Of a stretch of DNA of 64,000 bases, positions 56,173 through 64,000 are shown piece after piece. The DNA comes from Athripsodes cinereus (Eukaryota > Arthropoda > Insecta > Trichoptera > Leptoceridae), in NCBI GenBank assembly GCA_947579605.1, contig OX388312.1, positions 24,699,313 to 24,763,312 of the forward strand, read 5' to 3'. Each line of letters begins with the position of its first letter. The stretch's first letter is position 1. The position numbers and the translations under genes are program-made. The notes beneath the pieces are model-generated. The model was not told the DNA's origin, ran no database searches, and saw nothing but the letters and a program-made list of their open reading frames with translations.

Positions 56173-56877
56173 GGGTGCACGAGGTCTTAACTTCTTTTTT
56201 GAGACGTCCTTGCCGGTGCTTTGTGTTGTATCTTGTGCAATTGCCTGATGAGACCGCTTGAAGGAATCTAAGTCCCGCCTCGATGTCAAGGTAATTGTTT
56301 TATCCTTTGTTTTGATGAAAATTTTTCCAGAAGAAACCCAGGTATCAGTTCCCACGAGTTTTCTGCAGTCTTTAAATATTTGCAGGCGTTTTTTGGTTAG
56401 AAATTCCGTGATAAGAAGCGATGTGCCCTTTAGTTTCCGCCTGTTAGATATTACTTTATTTCGTGTATTGAAAGAGTCGAAGAAAACGACGACCGGTCTA
56501 GTTCTTGAAGAGATCTGCCTTCCCAAACGGAAAACATTGAATAAACAGTCTTTCAAAAGCTCAACACCAACCTTTGATGCGATGACTTCCACTACCCTTG
56601 TTCGTAATTCTTCGCCATCGTCCTCTGTCAAACCGTGAATCAACAGTGCTGATCTTCTATTTGTGGTTTCCAGTGCATCCGTTTGATCCTCCAGCTCCTG
56701 TATTTCTTTTTTAAGAGTAGCCAGTGAATCATCTGTCATCTTTCTATATGCCGAAAACTCCCTCACCAGTTGATTTAGTTTGTCATCAACACAGGTAGAT
56801 TGCATGTCATCTAGTCTTCTGTTAAAGGCCTCCATCGTTCTCTGAATATTCTCTTCCATTTTCGCGATCTGTTCCAT
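56167..56877 (-). CDS. LINE ORF1: coiled-coil RNA-binding-type protein
   Basis: 236 residues. Residues 1-75 form a heptad-like, Glu/Lys-rich coiled coil (MEENIQRTMEAF, LKKEIQELEDQTDALE). Residues 76-205 resemble the RRM-like and C-terminal parts of LINE ORF1 proteins: SALLIHGLTEDDGEELRTRV, then a VFRLGRQ block, RTRPVVVFFDSF, and a TWVSSGKIFIKTKD segment. The C-terminus is basic (SKKKLRPRAPK). Proteins of this design bind and chaperone element RNA. No zinc knuckle is present. The start at 56875-56877 is the first ATG; upstream sequence is short and AT-rich. Linkage to ORF2 is inferred from strand and order. Confidence 0.85.
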   Translation of the reverse strand: MEQIAKMEENIQRTMEAFNRRLDDMQSTCVDDKLNQLVREFSAYRKMTDDSLATLKKEIQELEDQTDALETTNRRSALLIHGLTEDDGEELRTRVVEVIASKVGVELLKDCLFNVFRLGRQISSRTRPVVVFFDSFNTRNKVISNRRKLKGTSLLITEFLTKKRLQIFKDCRKLVGTDTWVSSGKIFIKTKDKTITLTSRRDLDSFKRSHQAIAQDTTQSTGKDVSKKKLRPRAPK

Positions 56878-56939
56878 TTTATTGTTTTTAATGCGAATAG
56901 TTTAGTAGCGAGAAAAATTTACCGACCCGCCATGAACAA

Positions 56940-57890
56940 TCATAGACAAACATCTTCATACGGGAATTTCGAAAAATAATATTGATATGAATTTTCATCA
57001 TTTCTAGTATAAATTTGTGATTTGTTTTGGGTTAAAACAGAACAATAATATTAGTCTATATAATATCTACGAAGAAATTTCTTCCGGTAAACAAGTCTAG
57101 ATGACAATTAGGTAACTTTGAACAAATCTTAAATTTTTGGAATAACTTGTGTATTTGATAAACATAATGTCACTGATATACTTTCTCAAGTATGTAGTAT
57201 CATTCATTTCGGCATCATCTAAGATCTCATTTGAAAGCATGAAACATTATTTTCTGAATGACCAGTGTAAGTAATCGTTGTAGGTTGTACGCGAGTAATA
57301 AGTAGCTTTCTATTGAGACTAAATAAATCGTTTAATAGACCTCCTGCAAACTTGCAGTACCTACTACATAATTAAAATTGCCGTTATTTTTCAAAACATA
57401 ATAAAATCATACGTAGGTAAGTAATATCTGTCTGTAGGTAGATGGGTAATAATACTACTACGAAGAAAAGACGATAGACATGAGAGCCCTAATTACCTGT
57501 ACGTTGCGTGTTGCAAAGCTAACTTAACTATCTAATACTAACTTATATATTATTATTGCCTTTGTAGATACTTACCTACGAATCGTAGACTGTCTTTAAA
57601 TTAAGATCAACCTAATTGATCTAACAGCCTTTCCTACCGACCATTATCGTCGTTGTTATTACATTACTTACTAGATACTATTGCACCCGGTGTTATCAAA
57701 TATTAAAGCTAAAATAAAACATTTAATGTAAAATCTTATACTTTCAGAGCCAGCGTTACACATTACGCTTCATAATCACTCAGCCTGAAAAAAGAAATCA
57801 AAACATTGAATACTTATGTTTTTTTTATTTGGCGATGCGGTTTACTATTCATTTGTCTAAATTGAATGCTCTCTTTATATATACAAACAG
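56940..57890. other. Unassigned AT-rich DNA
   Basis: No supported gene or repeat. The 5' limit of the LINE may fall here, but no boundary is visible. Confidence 0.45.
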
Positions 57891-57914
57891 ATGTATATTA
57901 AGTGTCTATATACG

Positions 57915-58165
57915 TTAAAAGAATCAGCCAACAACGAGCTAACTGGATTGGCCACAACATTAGGCACCCAGGACTGCTCATCGCCATCGCGGAGGGTAGG
58001 ACTGAAGGTACAAATGGCAGAGGCCGACCAAGAGACGCTTATATGGACCAACTGAAGAGGGACATGAACTGTGACTCATACGTAGAGCTGAAGAGACTGG
58101 CTGAGAATAGGGAGGAATAGAGAAGAAAATTCAAACTTATTGCAGACCAATCCAATGGATTGTAA
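57915..58165 (+). mobile_element. 5'-truncated RTE-like LINE 3' end (same family as 24.6-26.1 kb)
   Basis: The frame contains ISQQRANWIGHNIRHPGLLI and then RPRDAYMDQLKRD, nearly identical to the C-terminus of the nested LINE. It continues through MNCDSYVELKRLAENREE to a TAG stop, then AATGGATTGTAATCCATT. It is important as the reference that shows where the gypsy element cut the other copy. It lacks the RT core and is inactive. Confidence 0.9.
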
Positions 58166-58239
58166 TCCATTATATTATATGCCTATACGGTAAGCTTCTG
58201 TAAGCTAGCAAAATATGACTTGAAATAATATGCCAAAAT

Positions 58240-58275
58240 AAAATCAAGACATCCAGGATGGGTGTTACTAAAATA
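58240..58275 (-). repeat. Interspersed repeat family A, core fragment
   Basis: AAAATCAAGACATCCAGGAT then GGGTG match the family core; the rest is missing. Confidence 0.45.
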
Positions 58276-58674
58276 TACACATTCACAAAAAGATTTGTAA
58301 TATTTATGATATTGGATATTTACATTGAACTGCATAGTTGGGTATATTTGATGCGTTTGTATGATTATAAGAATATTAAATAAGTATATAGAGACACAAG
58401 TTGTATTTATTAATGTGACACCTTTATGCATCACTTAACCAACTAATTATATCATTATCTTATGTTATAATATTATGAAGCTATAACTTATTATAGTTAT
58501 TAGAAAACGTGAAGGAATTCTTTGATCTTTGTTTGTGTGAAAAATACGAATTATTATTAAATATTAAGACTTAATTGATATTCATTTACTGAAACGCACA
58601 AATTATTTATTAAAGAAAAACATTCATATCGTGACTTGGATGTGATGTTTTTTAAATGATAAATTGTATACAGT

Positions 58675-58745
58675 CTCCAGAGACAGAGAGAGCCTTCGCC
58701 CAAGTGATCGCCGACGTCGAGGGTAGCTAACATGATACAGGAACA
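58675..58745 (+). mobile_element. Possible LINE ORF2 terminal remnant
   Basis: A GC-richer patch in AT-rich DNA reads QRAFAQVIADVEGS then stop in one plus-strand frame, similar in style to LINE ORF2 C-termini. There is no tail and no upstream match, so this is weak. Confidence 0.3.
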
Positions 58746-59949
58746 TGAATGTATTTATCTTTTAAAATATTCTATCAGACCACGAAAAAAAAACATATAA
58801 ACCCTTTTTCTAATCGCCTGATGATGGAGTCGAGAGTCTACGAATACTAGTATAAAAGTCATTTGGAAATTAACTAAATACTGTGTTTTTTTTTCAATTT
58901 ACATATCTTATAAGCAAAAGGAATATTTTTTCACAACTTTCTCATTCTTCATTGTCAATTTTTGTTTTAGAAATAAATTGTTAAGAATATAAAGATTTTC
59001 ATATTGATATTGGAGTTACTGAAATATCATAATAAAATGCTGCACCAAGTTACATTTTAAAAGAGGTTTTGATAGCTAATGCGTTTTTATAATAATAATA
59101 TGAACTGATTGTTCACGCTGTACAAAAAAGTACAATTGATGATTGTTGTGTAATAATACTCAAACTTACATAGTAATACCTATACAGATAGGAAGTAATG
59201 TTATAAGAAAAACGCTTATCCAAATATAAATAGTAGCTATGAAAGATAAGTTTACGAATCAAGAAGAAATAAAAATGATATCGTAATTATTATAATCATC
59301 CACGGATCTAAAAACCATCTCACGTCAAAAAATCATACGATCAAAACTAATCTCATGTCCGAATATGATAAATGAACAAGTTACTAACACTTTGTTAGTG
59401 TGTGTAGTATTGAGTACTCGGTGAAGTAATAATTCCTGGAATACATACAAACCATAAGAATAATTTTATGTTTTGATATAACAAAGCGAAACAAATCTTA
59501 TTTTTATCATAAAGTAATAATATAAAACAGTTTATTTTACGTTATTCAGTGAGGATATAAAGTCAAAGTTACTAATGGGAGCGTGAGAATTTAAGATAAT
59601 CTAAAATTTAAACACCGATATTTTACAAGACAAATGTTTTTTTGATTCGGAATTACGACTCAGTTTTATGTATCTTATAGAAAGAATACTTGAATACTTT
59701 GTTGTAAAGAGTAATGTAACTGGATTTTTTAAGGTTGACCACACAGATAATAATGAATATCTGTATAACATAAAATTTGCCTTCGACTTTATCAATTCAA
59801 TATATCTACGCCTCGGTTAAAGTAAATATAATATAATAATTATTCATTAAAGATAACCTATTAAATTCGTTTATATAATACCTTTAGTCATGTCAGCTAC
59901 AGGGGTAACTCCGAAATCTTTAATAAATAATTTACAAAAACTAGATTTA

Positions 59950-60170
59950 CCGGTTAATTTTTACATAAAAATTCAAAAATCTATTATAATAAACACTTGT
60001 AATATTGTAAAAAAGTTTTTGAACACAGATATTTCAGGCACAATGCTGGTATTTTGAACCCGCGTTCTGAGCCTAATCCTTTGATATCCTGTATATCTGG
60101 ATAGGTGAATTTTTCCCGGCATTAGACTGTTAAGTTTTTGTGTGACCATGACTGATCATATGGAGACTTA
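59950..60170 (-). repeat. Interspersed repeat family B, copy 2
   Basis: Reverse-complement match to 44870-45080 over about 200 bp. The copies differ at scattered bases and small indels, so they are old or from diverged sources. Confidence 0.8.
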
Positions 60171-60174
60171 TCTG

Positions 60175-61270
60175 GTTGTATAATGCTGCGAAGTGTGGAT
60201 GGCAATTCTGCCGCCGCGTAAAAAACATATAAAATCTTCGTAAAATAATTTACAGAAATGTTAGTACTCAAATTCTTCCACGTACACACTTATTCTCTCT
60301 CTCTATACACTTATTTATATTTTCATAAATGAAAAGACTAAGAACCGACATTTGTACAATGCATTTAAATAAATTGTATTCCGAGAAAGAAGTTTTTTTA
60401 GTCCCAATCAGGTAGTGTTAAGTACATACGTTTGTTACAATACATACGACTAACTTCTACATTAAATAACATTGTATAAAACTAGTTTTACCCAAAAACC
60501 GTAACATTCTCTTATCTCAAATTAAAGACATTTAAATGGTAATAATTATTACTTTTGTTGTTTCTCGTAACGTCGTACATAATATACAACATCTGAAGTA
60601 GCCCAAGGCAATGAGCGTCTATCAAACGAATCAAAGGAATTATTCTAACATTATCATTAGCCAATGTACGAGATACGAGTACGATAAGATCCTAGATATC
60701 CAAACGTTCTAATGAAATATGACTAAAGAATAGTAGAATACTATGTAATTATTAATAATTATCAGAAGATAAAGGATAAAATGAAATTTATCGAAGATTT
60801 TTTTATTGTATTTAACCTATCCTCGATCGGTAATAGTAATTAAAACCCCATACGTCATACCATCTGAGATTTTTATTTTAAATTGATACCTTGATTATTA
60901 TAATGGTTTTGTACGATTTATGATAATTTTAATACAGAGACTACTACACATAATTATTGTAATTAAAAAAAATATCAAACATTTATTTAAAGGGTTTTTC
61001 AATAATTAAAGGTTGGATGAATCAGTACTTTAAAATTTGCTGATGTTAACAAAAAAACTATAATAACATATTATTTTACCAGGGAATCTTATTTTTCGAT
61101 TGATTTCTCAGGCGCCGTTATGGATTTTTATTAAATGCTACCTACATAATATTACCTTTAATTGAGAAACAAATCAGCTTTTGCCGTTAACAAATCATAA
61201 TTTATTGTTTTTTGTTAAATATTTCTAATTTAATAAATAGGTAAAGTTCTGAAGCAACGTAATATTGTAA
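60175..61270. other. Unassigned AT-rich DNA
   Basis: No supported gene or RNA. A short GGCGCCGTTATGGA word at about 61111-61125 also occurs near 44743 and may be part of another dispersed repeat. Confidence 0.5.
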
Positions 61271-61278
61271 TCATATTA

Positions 61279-61441
61279 CACTGAGAAAAATACTGACGAA
61301 ATTTCACAACGAATCTTTGGTACATGATTTTTGTTTGCGAAAAGTTAATATTATAGATTTGTACTAACGAATCGTTTGTACTATCTCTGGTCCTAATCTA
61401 ATACTAGTACCAATGATTCGTTGTGAGTATTTTTCTCAGTG
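61279..61441. mobile_element. 163-bp MITE with TA target duplication
   Basis: Terminal inverted repeats CACTGAGAAAAATACT at both ends, continuing into an imperfect inner repeat (CACAACGAATCTTTGGTAC against GTACCAATGATTCGTTGTG). The left arm has a 10-nt insertion (GACGAAATTT). It is flanked by TA on both sides (61277-61278 and 61442-61443). Short size, TIRs and a TA duplication fit a Tc1/mariner-type non-autonomous element. There is no transposase. Confidence 0.85.
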
Positions 61442-61444
61442 TAG

Positions 61445-63700
61445 AGGAAAAGAGACTTATATTAAACACTTTCCAACAATATTAAATGACCTACGTTTTA
61501 GACTTTTATCAAAATTTCAACCCAGCAGAGATATGTGCATGATACTAAATGATCACAGTTTCCCACAGTTTATCCACAAATTCAAAAAAAGTTAAAGTCT
61601 CCACTTTGCTGGTTTTTAGTTTTTAATTGATTTAGATGTATATCATTATTTTTTTAAACTGTATGTTTGCAAAAGAAAAAAATAGGTACCTAACAAAATT
61701 TTAAATGTTCATCTAATTTCTTTTTATAATAATAAAAAAATTCGAACACTTTCTCGGCGAATTCAATAAATACTAAGAGATTATATTTAAATGGTTCAAC
61801 AATGATTCGTTCAATTCTTGATCATTAATTCTTCTTACATTGGGTGTGGTCCCATTGTCAATGGTTCAAAAGATAAACCTCTGATGCAGATTCTTTTCTG
61901 CAGAGAGATTTAGTGAAAATATATGCAATTGCGATGAAGGTGACATTGGATTTCATACCATGAATATACATCAAAACCATGAATCAAAATAATAATGTAT
62001 TATAAGTTAATTATTTATTTCTTACCACAAGCATAAATTTCTCTATTAATCTTGACATTGAACTATCACATACCTGCAACAAAAAAATTAATTATTAGAT
62101 GATGAAATTAAAAATAATGTTTTAAATAAACAATGTAAAAAAATGTATTGTACATGATGAATATCATTAAAAAAATGCACGAAAAATTTGAAATAAAGTT
62201 TCTGGTAAGAATATCCCATAATCCTATAAATCTTCATCCTATAATGTGATTGTTGGAATAAATATCAAACATAACATTTTTGATAAATCTGACATGGATT
62301 AGGTACGTTTTGATTCTTGCAAAATAAAAATCTATTTTTTTAGATATTCATATAATTATATGCTAGGTATTTTTATGAAAAAAAAAAATTGATACACATA
62401 ATGTTATTGCAATGAAAAGCTCAAATACATAGATTAGAAATCAAATCTGAAAAAGTTCACAACGTATCATTTCTATTAATAAACAATAACCAGCTGATCT
62501 TTAGATTTTGTTGGTCAGTAGGAAGTGTCGTTCAGTATTATTAATACGTATAATTTTATTTGGAGCAAAAGAAAGTTACTTTTGTTTGTGAGCTGTTCTT
62601 GTTATTAATATCAAGTTCATCAATACTGCAATTGTAAAGCGGAAAACAGATTTATTGCTTATCTTTATCGAATGTTATCCAACAGGTTTTAGTTATTACG
62701 ATATCAATGATATATGATCAAGCTTTGATAACATTTTCTAATCAAATCGCGTATTGATACTTGTGTTGAGGTCTCGATGTAAACGAAAAAAATACTTTTT
62801 TACTTATTATATCAATAAAAGAAAGTGATTTTGTGATGGGTTTCGCGTTTACCTCATTATTTTGCATGTCTTATTTTTGAGAGACAGAAAGAAAAAACGT
62901 TACATAAAATGACATATTTCGTAAGAACTAGTCGAAGGTATTACTCAAGTACAATACATTTTTTGGACCATGAATTTCAGAAAAAAACAGCCATATTCAG
63001 CAAAATTTTGGTCAAACTTATTTAAGCTTTCAGCATATAACCATATTTTTTTTCAACTTTGATACACTCAATAAAACTTTTATAATTAGAATATGTCAAT
63101 TTGTTTTTGTTTCACGAGAATTTGGAATAGTATTTTTTCTTTAAGTCTGATATACTAAATACAAAAACATTATAAATACGATTCACTCCTAATAAGAATA
63201 ACAAGGTTTATAAATAAATAATTATAACTCATACAAACTTTAATTATTAACATCAATCTAATATAACCAATCCATGAATAGTATTATTAATTGTTAATGA
63301 TAATAATATTATCGATCAGATATGTGACTGATTGTATTTCCATTATTACAATATAACTACTGACACTTTCGATTCGGCCTTGATCTTTCTATAATACATA
63401 CTATATTACAAACACTATGATACAACTAACAAGTAACACTAATTGGGTTAACTACTTCCGACTGTTTAACACCTATCACAGTCAAGTTAATAAATAGCTG
63501 ATAAATACCTATATACTACTAACATTTGCTAAATAAACGTACGTACCTACTCTTGTTTGATAGATATTCTAGTATTTCGATAGCAATAATAATCGATTCA
63601 TAAAGCAAACGAACGATCGCTTAAAAACTTCAAAAAAACTCAATTTTATTTTACACAATAAGAAAGAGGTATATTTAATATTAGAATAAATATCCAAAAT
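61445..63700. other. Unassigned AT-rich DNA
   Basis: About 2.2 kb without a supported gene, RNA or repeat family. Confidence 0.5.
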
Positions 63701-63704
63701 ATAA

Positions 63705-63840
63705 TCTGTACATATAAAAGAAAGTCGTGTTAGTTACACCATTTATAACTCAAGAATGGCTGTACCGATTTGAATGATCTCTGATTTGTTTGATTCTTCT
63801 CCGACCCGAATAGCCGATAGGCTATTAAAATATCTTACAA
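63705..63840 (+). repeat. Helitron-like or related dispersed-repeat fragment
   Basis: TATAAAAGAAAGTCGTGTTA, GTTACACCATTTATAACTCA then AGAATGGCTGTACCGATTTG resemble a conserved stretch I associate with arthropod Helitron-type and similar dispersed elements (..TATAACTCAAGAACGGCTGAACCGATTT). Neither end is identifiable, so the class is uncertain. Confidence 0.4.
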
Positions 63841-64000
63841 ATTCACAAGAAGAAAAATTACGAAGATTATTATTTACGCCATACATTTTTAATTTCAATA
63901 AAAAATGCAATATGAAGAATCATACAAAATCAACGATGAAGTTTTTTTTATAGATTGACCTATTTATAGAATAATTTTTGTATAAATTTTCAAATACGAA

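Larger units (their letters stand above)
51117..56935 (-). mobile_element. CR1/Jockey-group LINE, probably full length
   Basis: Minus-strand element with ORF1 (56167-56877), a 1.6-kb spacer, ORF2 (51596-54559) and a 3' UTR ending in a TAAA-type tail (seen as AATAAATAAATAAATAAATC at 51120-51140). Both frames are intact. The 5' boundary is uncertain, perhaps a little above ORF1 near 56935, and no target duplication could be found. The domain set, endonuclease plus RT with a CR1/Jockey-like C-terminus, supports an autonomous non-LTR retrotransposon. Confidence 0.88.
58175..59940. other. Mostly unassigned AT-rich DNA
   Basis: Includes a 36-bp family A fragment and a possible LINE terminus, listed separately. 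Otherwise no supported feature. Confidence 0.5.

Noticed and set aside
56258..56638. 126-residue plus-strand frame
   Set aside because: Antisense to the LINE ORF1, which has a coherent coiled-coil and basic tail.

Overview
The window is a gene-poor, very AT-rich stretch of animal nuclear DNA, and I found no host protein-coding gene I can support. The repeat content points to an arthropod, most likely an insect: several non-LTR retrotransposon lineages with short trinucleotide or tetranucleotide tails, tRNA-derived SINEs, a Ty3/gypsy element with a Lys-type primer site, and a Tc1/mariner-like MITE. The order cannot be fixed from sequence alone; the AT-rich texture with frequent TAGGTACCTAC-like words would suit a hemipteran, but this is only an impression.

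Layout. 1-6.8 kb: intergenic DNA with a tRNA-derived SINE head (139-257) and two old copies of an interspersed repeat called family A here. 6.8-9.6 kb: a cluster of 5'-truncated LINE tails, one nested in another, and a 447-bp perfect TTTA array that sits where the 3' tail of a LINE should be. 10.1-10.35 kb: a long near-perfect foldback hairpin. 15.3-26.1 kb: the main structure, a nested insertion. A 5'-truncated LINE with a 16-bp target duplication was later interrupted by a complete 9,147-bp Ty3/gypsy retrotransposon. That element has 483-bp LTRs in which I saw no difference, a CCCT target duplication, a gag gene, a canonical -1 frameshift heptamer and an uninterrupted pol with protease, RT, RNase H and integrase.

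26.1-51.1 kb: long unassigned AT-rich tracts with scattered SINE and LINE relics. The clearest is a 466-bp LINE 3' fragment at 35.5 kb with a 12-bp target duplication. 51.1-56.9 kb: a probably full-length CR1/Jockey-group LINE on the minus strand, with an intact 987-residue endonuclease-RT ORF2 and a 236-residue coiled-coil ORF1. An unusual 1.6-kb spacer containing a tandem duplication separates the two ORFs. 57-64 kb: further LINE and SINE relics, a 163-bp MITE flanked by TA, and a Helitron-like tract near the end.

The autonomous elements (gypsy-type and CR1/Jockey-type) carry the enzymes for their own copying. The short families (family A, tRNA SINEs, MITE, foldback) carry none and would depend on enzymes supplied in trans. 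I found no evidence for a wholly new system. The most unusual objects are the foldback hairpin, the U-tract array in the gypsy leader, the inter-ORF spacer of the CR1-like LINE, and the TTTA expansion on a LINE tail.
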